Source: JBHYGK01 sp051859045 | GTDB taxonomy: Bacteria > Pseudomonadota > Gammaproteobacteria > Xanthomonadales > Xanthomonadaceae | Assembly (NCBI GenBank): GCA_051859045.1 | Contig: JBHYGK010000015.1 | Coordinates: 1 to 51,926, forward strand | Direction: 5' to 3' | Length of the DNA stretch: 51,926 nucleotides | Shown: positions 16,056 through 23,706 of the stretch, piece by piece | Position numbering within the stretch: position 1 is the stretch's first letter | Layout of the letters: the number at the start of each line of letters is the position of its first letter | Position numbers and translations under genes: made by a program | Notes under the pieces: model-generated | What the model was told of the DNA's origin: nothing | Database searches by the model: none | What the model saw: the letters and a program-made list of their open reading frames with translations, nothing else

Positions 16056-16718
16056 TCAGCTGGCCTTGCGCAGCCCCGCCACCTTGCGCAGCGCCTCCTC
16101 GAAGGCCTCCGGTGGCTGCCCGCCCGAGACGAGGTGGCGGCCGTCGATCACCACGCCGGGCACGCCGTTGATGCCGCGCTGCAGCCAAAGCGCCTCGCGC
16201 GCGCGGACTTCCGCGGCGAAGCGCTGCGGGTCGGCCAGCACGGCGCGCGCGGCGTCCACGTCCAGCCCGGCCTGCGCGACCGCCTGCAGCAGCACCACGT
16301 GGTCGGACACGTCCGCGCCGCGGCCGTGGCAGGCCTCGAGCAGCGCGTGCTTGAGTGCGCGCTGCTCCGCGCGGCCCTGGCGGCCGGCCCAGTGCAGCAG
16401 GCGGTGGCCGTCGAAGGTGTTGTGGATGCGGTGGCGCTCGCCGAACGCGAAGCCCACCGTCGCGCCGCGCTCGCGGATCAGCGCGCGGTTGGACGCGAGC
16501 TGCTCGGCGCTGGCGCCGTACTTGCGCTGCAGGTGCGCCACCAGGTCCTCGCCCTCCGCGGCCATCGCGGGGTTGAGCTCGAAGGGCTCGAAGCCGAGCT
16601 CCACGTCGATCTCGCCGCGCACGGCCTCGATGGCGCGCTCGAGGGCATGCAGGCCGATCGCGCACCAGGGGCAGGCGATGTCGGAGACGAAGTCGATGCG
16701 CAGCGTGGTCGTGGCCAT
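16056..16718 (-). CDS. DsbA family oxidoreductase (FrnE-like)
   Basis: A 220-residue thioredoxin-fold protein of the FrnE/2-hydroxychromene-isomerase-like branch of DsbA. The redox motif CPWC lies at residues 16-19 immediately after the first strand (LRIDFVSDIA). The cis-proline loop is GVPGVVIDGRHLVSGGQP near the C-terminus. No signal peptide is seen, so it is likely cytosolic, as FrnE homologues are. It may handle disulfides under oxidative stress. Seven bases separate it from the upstream secreted phosphatase-fold gene. Confidence 0.9.
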   Translation of the reverse strand: MATTTLRIDFVSDIACPWCAIGLHALERAIEAVRGEIDVELGFEPFELNPAMAAEGEDLVAHLQRKYGASAEQLASNRALIRERGATVGFAFGERHRIHNTFDGHRLLHWAGRQGRAEQRALKHALLEACHGRGADVSDHVVLLQAVAQAGLDVDAARAVLADPQRFAAEVRAREALWLQRGINGVPGVVIDGRHLVSGGQPPEAFEEALRKVAGLRKAS

Positions 16719-16725
16719 GGGCGGG

Positions 16726-18069
16726 TCAGTCGGTGGGGCCGGGGGCGACGAGGTCGACCCAGGCGAGGTGGTGGTCGCTGCCGCCGGCGATGGCGGCGCC
16801 GGGAGCGTCGGGCGCCGGCCAGAACAGGCCGTTCCCGGCCACGCCGAGGCCGCGCGAGGGCAGCACGTAGTCCAGGCGCAGCGTGCCCGAGCGCGGGCCG
16901 AAGTCGCCGGTGTGGGTGGTGGTGTCGCCGAGCCGCGGCAGGCCGTAGGCGGCCGCGGCGAGGGCGCCGCCGGGCGCGCGCGGCGGCGCGTCGGGGCGCA
17001 TCCGCGGGTGCACCAGCAGCGCGTTGATCGCGTCGCGCCAGGCGTCGCCGTCGTCGGGATCGGCGTTGAGGTCGCCGGCCAGCACGAAGCGCGCGTCGGC
17101 CGGCAGCCCGCCGGCGCGGCCGGCGTCGTCGACCAGCCACGGCGCCTCGCCGTCCGCCGGCGCGGCGTCGTCGAGGTAGAAGCTCCAGAACCGGATCTCG
17201 TCGCGGTTGCGCAGGCCGTTGCGGTCCTCGGGGCCGTCGAACACCGGAGGCGTGGGATGCGAGGCCAGCAGGTGCACGCGGCCGAGCGGGGTGTCGATGG
17301 GCAGGTCGGCGTGGGTCTTCGACGACAGCCGCAGCTGCGCCCAGGTGGCCGCGTCCCAGTGCGGTCCGGCGGCGCCGGGCGCCTGCGGCACGCGCGCGCC
17401 GGGCAGGCGCGACCACGGCAGCAGGCGGAAGGTGCGCACCGCGGCGGCGTCGATCGGGTGCATCGACAGCACCAGCATCCCGTACTGGCCCGGGTGCAGG
17501 CCGAAGCCCCAGGCGTCGCCGGGGCCGCCGACGCGGCCGTCGCCGTCGAGGTCCAGGCCCGAGGGCTCGCCGGTGTTCACCGGGCCCCACCACGCGTGGG
17601 GATAGGCGATCGGCGCGCCGCCGCCGTCCTGCGCGACGCCCAGGTACTCGCGCTGGAACAGCGCGTGCGCGGCCGGGTCGGTGTCGACCTCGTTGAGCAG
17701 CACGATGTCCGGGCGCACGCGCTGCAGCACCGCGGCCACCTGGCGCGCGCGCGGGTCGCCCGCGGCCAGCCGGGCGGCGACGCCGCCGGGCTCCGGCGCG
17801 TACAGCGAGGTGTTGAAGGTGGCCACGCGGACGGCGCCCGCGGGGCGGGCGTCGGCGGCCGCGACGGGGTCCGGGGCCAGCGCGGTGGCCGCGGTGGCCA
17901 CGCCCGGGGCGGGCGCGGTCATGGCCGCCTCGGCCGGCGCGGGGGCGTCGGTGGCGACGGGCGCGGACGCAGGCGTGCAGCCGAGGCCCGCGCCGGCGGC
18001 GCCGAGCAGCAGGGCGGCGAGGAGGGGGCGGGCGTGCAGGCGGCCGCGAAACGCAGGGAAGATCGACAT
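16726..18069 (-). CDS. Secreted endonuclease/exonuclease/phosphatase family protein
   Basis: A 447-residue exported protein with the EEP fold. The N-terminus has a basic region, the hydrophobic stretch LLAALLLGAAGAGLG and a cysteine, so it may be a lipoprotein although the lipobox is imperfect. After an Ala/Pro/Thr linker, catalytic signatures follow in order: RVATFNTSLY, VLLNEVDTD (metal-binding glutamate), LAGDLNADPDDGD and GSDHHLAWVD (the final Asp-His pair). Substrate could be nucleic acid, phospholipid or phosphoinositide-like. Probably an operon with the DsbA-like gene. Confidence 0.85.
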   Translation of the reverse strand: MSIFPAFRGRLHARPLLAALLLGAAGAGLGCTPASAPVATDAPAPAEAAMTAPAPGVATAATALAPDPVAAADARPAGAVRVATFNTSLYAPEPGGVAARLAAGDPRARQVAAVLQRVRPDIVLLNEVDTDPAAHALFQREYLGVAQDGGGAPIAYPHAWWGPVNTGEPSGLDLDGDGRVGGPGDAWGFGLHPGQYGMLVLSMHPIDAAAVRTFRLLPWSRLPGARVPQAPGAAGPHWDAATWAQLRLSSKTHADLPIDTPLGRVHLLASHPTPPVFDGPEDRNGLRNRDEIRFWSFYLDDAAPADGEAPWLVDDAGRAGGLPADARFVLAGDLNADPDDGDAWRDAINALLVHPRMRPDAPPRAPGGALAAAAYGLPRLGDTTTHTGDFGPRSGTLRLDYVLPSRGLGVAGNGLFWPAPDAPGAAIAGGSDHHLAWVDLVAPGPTD

Positions 18070-18136
18070 CCGGCCATCATGCCCCAGCCGGATGACGGGC
18101 CGATACGTGTCCCCGGCGCGGCCGCGGCGTCCGGGC

Positions 18137-18862
18137 TCACGCGCCGCCGCCGGCGGCCGGCTCGCGCACCCAGCCCTCGCCCCGCCAGCGTTCCTGCGGC
18201 TGGAAGCGGGCCTTGTAGTCCATCTTCGGATGGCCGGCGATCCAGAAGCCGAGGTAGACGTGCGGCAGCCCGGCCCGCCGGGCCAGGCCCAGCTGGGCGA
18301 GGATGGCGAAGGTGCCCAGCGAGCGCGCCGCCTCGGCCGGCTCGAAGAACGTGTAGACCGCGCTCAGCCCCTCGGGCAGCAGGTCGGTGACCGCCACGCC
18401 CAGCAGCACCCCGGCGCGGCGCATGGTCAGGAAGCGGGTGGGGCTCCAGGGCGCGGCGAGGAACTGGTCGAAGTCTTCCGGCCCGCCGCCGTCCATGCCG
18501 CCGCCGGCGTGGCGGGCGGCGAGGTAGCGCTGGTAGAGCCCGAACACCTCGTCGCTGCGTTCGGCCGGCTCGAAGGCCAGGTCGAGGTCGGCGTTGCGGC
18601 GCTCGCAGCGGCGCTGGCTGCGGTCGGGGCGGAACGCGGCGGCGGGGATGCGCACGCCGACGCAGGCCCGGCAGGCCGCGCAGCGCGGGATGTAGACGAT
18701 CCCGCCGGAGCGGCGGAAGCCGCGCGCGACGGCCTCGCCGTAGGCCAGCGGCAGGCGCGGGTCGCCGGGGTCGAGCACGTGGTCGCTGGCCACCCGGTCG
18801 GGGAAGTAGCCACACGGATGCTCGGCGGTGCGGAAGACGGCGAGGCCTGGCTGCGGATCCAT
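18137..18862 (-). CDS. bpt: Aspartate/glutamate leucyltransferase Bpt (arginyltransferase family)
   Basis: Cytosolic aminoacyl-tRNA-protein transferase of the N-degron pathway; Bpt adds Leu from leucyl-tRNA to proteins with N-terminal Asp or Glu, marking them for ClpS/ClpAP. The 241-residue length fits. Conserved marks are HPCGYFPDR (C17), the cysteine cluster C61, C64 and C67 in YIPRCAACRACVGVRI, and LSAVYTFFEP with YLGFWIAGHPKMDYKARF at the C-terminal part. The gene stands alone, with about 67 bases to the EEP gene downstream. Confidence 0.93.
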   Translation of the reverse strand: MDPQPGLAVFRTAEHPCGYFPDRVASDHVLDPGDPRLPLAYGEAVARGFRRSGGIVYIPRCAACRACVGVRIPAAAFRPDRSQRRCERRNADLDLAFEPAERSDEVFGLYQRYLAARHAGGGMDGGGPEDFDQFLAAPWSPTRFLTMRRAGVLLGVAVTDLLPEGLSAVYTFFEPAEAARSLGTFAILAQLGLARRAGLPHVYLGFWIAGHPKMDYKARFQPQERWRGEGWVREPAAGGGA

Positions 18863-18938
18863 GCGCTGATGCTAGCCGCCCTGCGCCGCCGGAGCATCCC
18901 GGGCGGCGGCGCGGGGCGCGCTCGTCCGGGCGGCGGGC

Positions 18939-19427
18939 TCAGCCAAACGCCGCGAACAGGCCGCCGGCCAGCGCGCCGGCCATCGCCAGGCCGAGGCCCA
19001 GCAGCGTCGCGCCTAGCCCGGTCCAGCGCTCGGCCGCGCCGATCGCGCGCGCGGCGGGCATCGCGATCACCGGCGCGGCGATCGCCGGCACCGCGAGGCC
19101 CGCGGCCCGGGCCACGCCGCGCAGGCGCACGGCCTGCGCGGCCACCATCCAGGCGAAGCCGCCCGACAGCGTCACCACCACCGACGCCATCGCGTCGCGG
19201 GGCAGCAGGGCGATCGCGAGCGGCAGCGCGATCGCGTAGGCCGCCGAGGCGCCGGCGATCAGCGCGAACGACCGGCGCAGCGTGCGCACGTCGCCGCCGG
19301 CGGGCAGGGCGCGCTCGGAGGCGCGCCAGGCCATCGCGATGCAGGCGAGGCCGGCGGCGAGGCCGAAGGCCGGGCCGGCGGCGATGGCGAGGAGGTCGAG
19401 GACGGGGGCGGCGGCGGTGGTGGTCAT
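18939..19427 (-). CDS. Unknown four- to five-helix membrane protein beside an ECF sigma factor
   Basis: A 162-residue integral membrane protein that I cannot assign to a family. Hydrophobic segments are at about residues 10-32, 53-74, 80-97, 106-122 and 136-160. The ATG has an excellent ribosome site (AAGGAG, 8 bases upstream), which decides the start against a longer frame. Its promoter region matches that of the adjacent ECF sigma factor gene in both promoter elements and a leader 10-mer, so it is a probable target of that sigma factor. It may be a signalling partner or an envelope-stress effector. Confidence 0.7.
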   Translation of the reverse strand: MTTTAAAPVLDLLAIAAGPAFGLAAGLACIAMAWRASERALPAGGDVRTLRRSFALIAGASAAYAIALPLAIALLPRDAMASVVVTLSGGFAWMVAAQAVRLRGVARAAGLAVPAIAAPVIAMPAARAIGAAERWTGLGATLLGLGLAMAGALAGGLFAAFG

Positions 19428-19460
19428 GGCGGGCTCCTTCGGGGTGGGTGTGCGGCCAAG

Positions 19461-19486
19461 GACGGACGTCGGCGGCGGATGTGACA
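19461..19486 (-). promoter_or_regulatory. ECF-type promoter of the small membrane protein gene
   Basis: On the minus strand TGTCACATC (19486-19478) is followed 13 bases later by CGTC (19464-19461). This matches the TGTCACA and CGTC elements known for ECF41-type promoters. Transcription would begin near 19455, about 28 bases before the ATG. The leader 10-mer CACCCACCCC (19450-19441) also occurs in the sigma gene's leader. Confidence 0.55.
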
Positions 19487-19504
19487 CGCCCCCGCTCGCC
19501 GCGC

Positions 19505-20689
19505 TCAGAGCGGCGCGCGCCCCGACAGCACCACGCCGGCCACCAGGCCCGCGACGCCCGCGGCGAGGCCCAGCCACAGCCCGAGCGCGGCGACGATCCG
19601 CTCGCGCCGCACCCGCGCGCGCGCGGCCTCGCCGTCGCGCGCCAGCAGCGCGGCGTGGCGGCGCGCGCGCACCCGGCCCATCGCCACGCCGGCCTGCCAC
19701 GCCAGGATGGCGAAGAAGCCCAGGCCCAGCAGCGCCGCCCACAGCCAGCCGCGGGTGGTGGCCAGCAGCAGCGGGAAGCCGAGGCCGAAGGCCACCGTGG
19801 CGATCGCGATCGCGCGCATCGCGCGGGTGGTGGCGCGGCGCTCCTCGTCGTCGAGCGCGTCGCGCATCGCCCGGCGATGGCCCAGCCAGGTCCCCAGCAG
19901 GCCGCCGCCGATGCCCAGCGCGGCCGGACCGAGCAGCGCCAGCAGCGCCTTGCCGGCGCCCTGGCCCGCGGTGGCGCCCGCGCCGCCGGCCAGCATGGCC
20001 GCCGATGCCGCGCCGGGGGCGCCCAGCGACAGCGCGCCGGCGGCGACGGCCGCGGTGAACGCGGCGCCCGGCGCGCTCGCGCGCGCGAACGCCCCGAGCC
20101 GCGCCAGCAGCCCCTCGCGCACCGCGTCGCGCGCGCGCTGCAGGCGCTTGCGCACCGCCGCGTCGCTCAGCCCCAGCAGGCTGGCGACCTGCCGGCTCGA
20201 CTGGCCCTCGCGGTAGAACAGCAGCAGCACCTCGCGCGCGTCCTCCGGCAGGGCATCCAGCACGTCGGCGGCCACGGCGGCCTCCTCGTCGGCCGCCGCC
20301 TGGCCCGCGGGGCCAGGCGCGGGGTCGGCCGCGGCCGCCAGGGCGGCGTCCACGTCGAGCCCCGGCGGGGCCTGGCGCAGGCGCTGCGCGCGCAGGTGGT
20401 CGCGGGCGAGGTTGCGGGTGATCTGGCGCAGCCAGGGCAGGAAGCTGTCGGGGCTGCGCAGCTCGGGCAGCCGCTGCCAGGCGCGCAGGAACGCCTCCTG
20501 GGCGATGTCCTCGCTGCTGGCGTGGTCGCGGGTGATCGCCATCGCGATGCTGGCGACGGTGGACTGGCTGGCCCGCACGACCTCGGCGTAGGCGGCGTGG
20601 TCGCCGCCGGCGGCGCGCGGCAGCGCCGCGTGCAGCAGGGCGCGCAGGCGCTCGGGCGAGTCGGCGGGGAAGGCGAGGACGGTGTTCAT
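19505..20689 (-). CDS. ECF-type sigma-70 factor with a C-terminal membrane domain
   Basis: A 394-residue protein: sigma region 2 at about residues 46-100 (DHASSEDIAQEAFLRAW, PWLRQITRNLARDHLR) and region 4 at about 142-195 (ALPEDAREVLLLFYREG, QVASLLGLSDAAVRKRLQRARD). A glycine/alanine-rich linker leads to four transmembrane helices (about 247-270, 293-311, 313-335, 367-390) with a basic-rich cytoplasmic stretch between. A sigma factor with its own membrane tail may be self-tethered, replacing a separate anti-sigma factor. The ATG at 20689 was chosen for its GGGAG ribosome site and the clean sigma N-terminus; a longer frame continues upstream without support. Confidence 0.88.
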   Translation of the reverse strand: MNTVLAFPADSPERLRALLHAALPRAAGGDHAAYAEVVRASQSTVASIAMAITRDHASSEDIAQEAFLRAWQRLPELRSPDSFLPWLRQITRNLARDHLRAQRLRQAPPGLDVDAALAAAADPAPGPAGQAAADEEAAVAADVLDALPEDAREVLLLFYREGQSSRQVASLLGLSDAAVRKRLQRARDAVREGLLARLGAFARASAPGAAFTAAVAAGALSLGAPGAASAAMLAGGAGATAGQGAGKALLALLGPAALGIGGGLLGTWLGHRRAMRDALDDEERRATTRAMRAIAIATVAFGLGFPLLLATTRGWLWAALLGLGFFAILAWQAGVAMGRVRARRHAALLARDGEAARARVRRERIVAALGLWLGLAAGVAGLVAGVVLSGRAPL

Positions 20690-20721
20690 CGGAGGCTCCC
20701 GGGGTGGGTGGACCCGACGAA

Positions 20722-20746
20722 GACGCGCGGGCGCCGTCGATGTGAC
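20722..20746 (-). promoter_or_regulatory. ECF-type promoter of the sigma factor gene (autoregulation candidate)
   Basis: GTCACATC (20746-20739) is followed 13 bases later by CGTC (20725-20722), the same elements and spacing as upstream of the neighbouring membrane gene. The leader also carries CACCCACCCC (20710-20701). The -35-like element lies inside a hairpin that may end the upstream peptidase transcript, which complicates interpretation. Confidence 0.5.
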
Positions 20747-20756
20747 GGCGCCCGCG
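20726..20756 (-). terminator. Strong hairpin after the metallopeptidase gene
   Basis: A perfect 13-base-pair stem (20726-20738 with 20744-20756) with a five-base loop GATGT lies 45 bases past the metallopeptidase stop. On the minus strand it is followed by GTCTTCGTC, only a weak T tract. It overlaps the putative ECF promoter. Confidence 0.5.
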
Positions 20757-20801
20757 GGGAGGGACGGCGCGGCGGCGCGGCGCGCCCGCGCCGACCGGGC
20801 C

Positions 20802-23585
20802 TCAGGGGCAGGTGCGGCGGGCCGACAGCAGGGCGGTCGGGAAGTCCTGGGTCCAGGCGCCCGCCGCGAGGCCGGTGAAGGCGCCATCGAGGCGGATGTT
20901 GGTGATGCCGCGAAGGCCGTCGCCGTTGTTGCCCAGCGTGCGGGTCAGGGTGCCGGTCTGGGTGCTGCTGGTGGGCACGTGGCCGCACAGCGGGCAGCTG
21001 CCGGCGTACTGGCGCACCGGGAAGTTGATCTGCGCGTCGTTGAAGCCCGCCTGCGCCAGCATCCAGCGCGGCTGGCCCTGGGCGTCGTAGAGGTAGGCCG
21101 CGTAGATCTCCTGGTTGGGCTCGTACTGGGCGCTGTAGCCGAAGCCCGAGCGCGCCGGCGAGAACCAGTGGCCGGTGGCCCGCAGCGGCGCGCCGCCGGA
21201 GGTGGGGCAGCCGGTGCCGCCGAGCTGGATCATCGGCTCCGAGCCGGACTCGCCGTCGATGTTGTAGCTCATCACCATCGCGGTGGACGAGGTCGGGGTG
21301 ATGCTGACGTCGCCGATCGCGGTGAGGTGCGCGCTGCTGCCGTTCCAGCCGGCGCGGTAGAGGGTGGCCACCCAGATGCCGCTGGCGCCCGGGGCGGCGC
21401 CCTGCAGGTAGTACCAGGTGGGGCTGCCGTCCTCGAGGTAGGAGTACCAGACGCCGATCCAGTCGGCGCCGGCCGGGTCGATGAAGATGCCGTGGCCATC
21501 GCGCGCCGGGTTGAAGTACTGGCCCGGGACCAGGCTGGGCGGCGTGGTGCGCTGGGTGACGCGCGCGGTGATGGTGGCCTGGGTGGTGTTGAGCGTGGCG
21601 GCGAACGGCCGCGCCAGCACGATGTTCCAGCGGCCCGGGGTCAGGCTGGCGCCGCTGACGGTGATGGTCTTGGTGAGCGCGGTGCCGCTGTCGGCCGCGA
21701 CCGCGGTGGCGCGGGCGACGCTGCCGCCGAGCAGCGGGCTGCTGGCGGCGTCGATGCCCGCCGGCGCGGCGAAGATGTCGACGTCCGCGTCGGCGGTGAC
21801 GGTGAAGGTGACCTGGGTGGCGGTGGGCGGCACGTGGAAGAACAGGCGGTTCTCGTCGACCGCGCGGCCCGACGAGAACTGGCCGACCCGGACCTGGGCG
21901 GCGACGTTGTCGTGCAGCATCCGCTCGGTGGCCTGCCAGGCGCGGCCGTCCGAGCTCCACACGGGGCGGCTGAGGCTGAGGTCGAGGAAGCCCGCGGTCA
22001 CGCCGGGCGAACTCTCCGCGACGATGCGCACCGGCAGCGTGCCCGAGGCCAGCGGCAGGTTGTCCCACGCGACGCGCGCGGTGGCCTGGGCGCCGGCGGC
22101 CAGCATCGTCGGGCCGGTCACGGTGATGGTGCCGCCGCCGGCGAACTCGGCGCGCCAGCGGCCGTCGGTGAGCGCCGGCAGGCCGCTGAGGGTGACGAAG
22201 AAGTGGCCGCGCTGGCCGCTGATGGCGCGCGAGGTCGAGCTCGTCGACGCCACCCAGTTGGTCACCACGGGCATGGTCTGGTTGAGGCTGCGCGCGACGT
22301 CGTCGGTCGCCGTGCCGCAGGCCGCGTTCTTGCAGGTGGCGACGGTGACGTTCGGGTTGGACACCGACATCGCCTGGTCCTGGTTGGCCGCGCTGTAGGC
22401 CATCATCGTGAAGAAGCCGCGCGGCTGGCCGACCGGGTTGTCGCGCCAGCCGTGGGAGTAGGTGTGCGCGGCGTTGCGGGTGTTGTCGGCGTCCTCGAGG
22501 TTGTGGGTCTGGCCGAGGTTGTGGCCGATCTCGTGGCCGATGGTGAGGTCGCGGCAGAAGAAGCCGCCCTCGGAGCCGACGCTGGCGGTGAAGTAGCCGA
22601 AGTTGATGTAGCCGGCGATGTTGTTGCCCTGGTAGCCGCCCACCCAGCCGTTGCCGCAGCTCACGTGCTCGGAGGAATTGAAGCGGCGGACCAGGCCCAC
22701 GATGTCGGCGCCGTGGCGCAGGCGCAGGGTGTGCAGGCGGATCGACAGCGGGCTGGCGTTGGCGCGGCCCCAGTAGGTGATGAAGCTGAGCGCGTCGGAG
22801 TTGCTCATCGCGCTGTCGGACATGTCGTCGAAGTCCACCCGCGGCGTGGCCACGAGGCGGTAGCGCGCGTTGACCTGGCCGGTGGTGAGGGCCTGGTTGC
22901 CCTGGTCGATGCGGTTCTGCAGGATCGCGCGCGCCGCGGCGTCGCTGCCGTAGGCGCGCGAGAACTCGCTGGTGTAGGCCAGCATGACGTCGACGTAGAT
23001 GGTGTCGTCGGCGCTGGTGCCCGGCTGCGCGCCCGGCGCGGAGGCCGCCATCGCCTCGCGCTCGGCGAGCGCCGCGTTCATCTCGGCGATCTGCTCGGCG
23101 CTGGGCACCGAGGTGTCGGGCGCCTGCAGCGCCGACGTCGCGCCGATCGCCTCGGCGAAGTCCTGCTGCAGCACCTGGCGGCCGTCGTGGACGGTGAGGC
23201 TCATGGTCCCGCCGCCGTCGACCGGCAGCGTGCCCACGGCGATCCCGCCGCCGAAGGTCAGCACCGCCTCGCGGCCGCGCACGGCGTCCGCGGTGCGGCC
23301 GACCCAGGTCAGCGTGCCGTCGGGATGCTCGATGTGGGAGAGGTAGCGGTAGGCGAGCTCGCCGCCCTCCGGGTGCGGCACGCGCAGCACGCGCCCGGTG
23401 CCGATGGCGGCGCGCGCCGCGTCGAGGTCGATCGCCACCGGCGTGAAGCCGAGCTGGCCTTCCTGGACGAAGCCGCTGTCGTCGATGCGAAGCAGCTCGG
23501 CCTCGACGGGGGCGGCGGCGGTCGCGGACAGGGAGGCCGCCAGGGCGGCGGCGAGGGTGCTGGCGAGGACGGCGGTGCGGCGCAT
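20802..23585 (-). CDS. Secreted reprolysin-like zinc metallopeptidase
   Basis: A 927-residue exported protein. Signal peptide at residues 1-24 (MRRTAVLAST through ATAAA), then a propeptide-like region of about 170 residues. The catalytic domain starts near IYVDVMLAYTSEFSRAYGSD. The metzincin zinc motif is complete: HEIGHNLGQTH at 351-361 (ligands H351, H355, H361; catalytic E352), and a Met-turn follows in TMMAYS (393-398). A middle region of beta-rich sequence (about 450-680) precedes a C-terminal module (about 684-927) with two related repeats and a CPLCGH motif. It should be secreted and digest extracellular protein. The upstream tandem gene is a catalytically degenerate paralogue. Confidence 0.92.
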   Translation of the reverse strand: MRRTAVLASTLAAALAASLSATAAAPVEAELLRIDDSGFVQEGQLGFTPVAIDLDAARAAIGTGRVLRVPHPEGGELAYRYLSHIEHPDGTLTWVGRTADAVRGREAVLTFGGGIAVGTLPVDGGGTMSLTVHDGRQVLQQDFAEAIGATSALQAPDTSVPSAEQIAEMNAALAEREAMAASAPGAQPGTSADDTIYVDVMLAYTSEFSRAYGSDAAARAILQNRIDQGNQALTTGQVNARYRLVATPRVDFDDMSDSAMSNSDALSFITYWGRANASPLSIRLHTLRLRHGADIVGLVRRFNSSEHVSCGNGWVGGYQGNNIAGYINFGYFTASVGSEGGFFCRDLTIGHEIGHNLGQTHNLEDADNTRNAAHTYSHGWRDNPVGQPRGFFTMMAYSAANQDQAMSVSNPNVTVATCKNAACGTATDDVARSLNQTMPVVTNWVASTSSTSRAISGQRGHFFVTLSGLPALTDGRWRAEFAGGGTITVTGPTMLAAGAQATARVAWDNLPLASGTLPVRIVAESSPGVTAGFLDLSLSRPVWSSDGRAWQATERMLHDNVAAQVRVGQFSSGRAVDENRLFFHVPPTATQVTFTVTADADVDIFAAPAGIDAASSPLLGGSVARATAVAADSGTALTKTITVSGASLTPGRWNIVLARPFAATLNTTQATITARVTQRTTPPSLVPGQYFNPARDGHGIFIDPAGADWIGVWYSYLEDGSPTWYYLQGAAPGASGIWVATLYRAGWNGSSAHLTAIGDVSITPTSSTAMVMSYNIDGESGSEPMIQLGGTGCPTSGGAPLRATGHWFSPARSGFGYSAQYEPNQEIYAAYLYDAQGQPRWMLAQAGFNDAQINFPVRQYAGSCPLCGHVPTSSTQTGTLTRTLGNNGDGLRGITNIRLDGAFTGLAAGAWTQDFPTALLSARRTCP

Positions 23586-23664
23586 GGCGGGGCTCCGGAA
23601 CGGGTGCTGAACGGCGCCAGTCTCGCCCGGCCCCCCGTCATGCTCAAGCGAAGGAGGTCACGCT

Positions 23665-23693
23665 CTGGCCCCGTCCTCGACGGACGGGGCCAG
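23665..23693 (-). terminator. Hairpin between the two tandem peptidase paralogues
   Basis: A perfect 11-base-pair stem (CTGGCCCCGTC with its complement) and a seven-base loop begins 14 bases past the stop of the upstream paralogue. There is no T tract. It suggests the two genes have separate transcripts, at least in part. Confidence 0.5.
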
Positions 23694-23706
23694 GCGCGCG
23701 GCGGCC

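Noticed and set aside
16726..18069. Firm lipoprotein call for the EEP protein
   Set aside because: The residues before the cysteine (GLG) do not fit a standard lipobox, so only an export signal is claimed.
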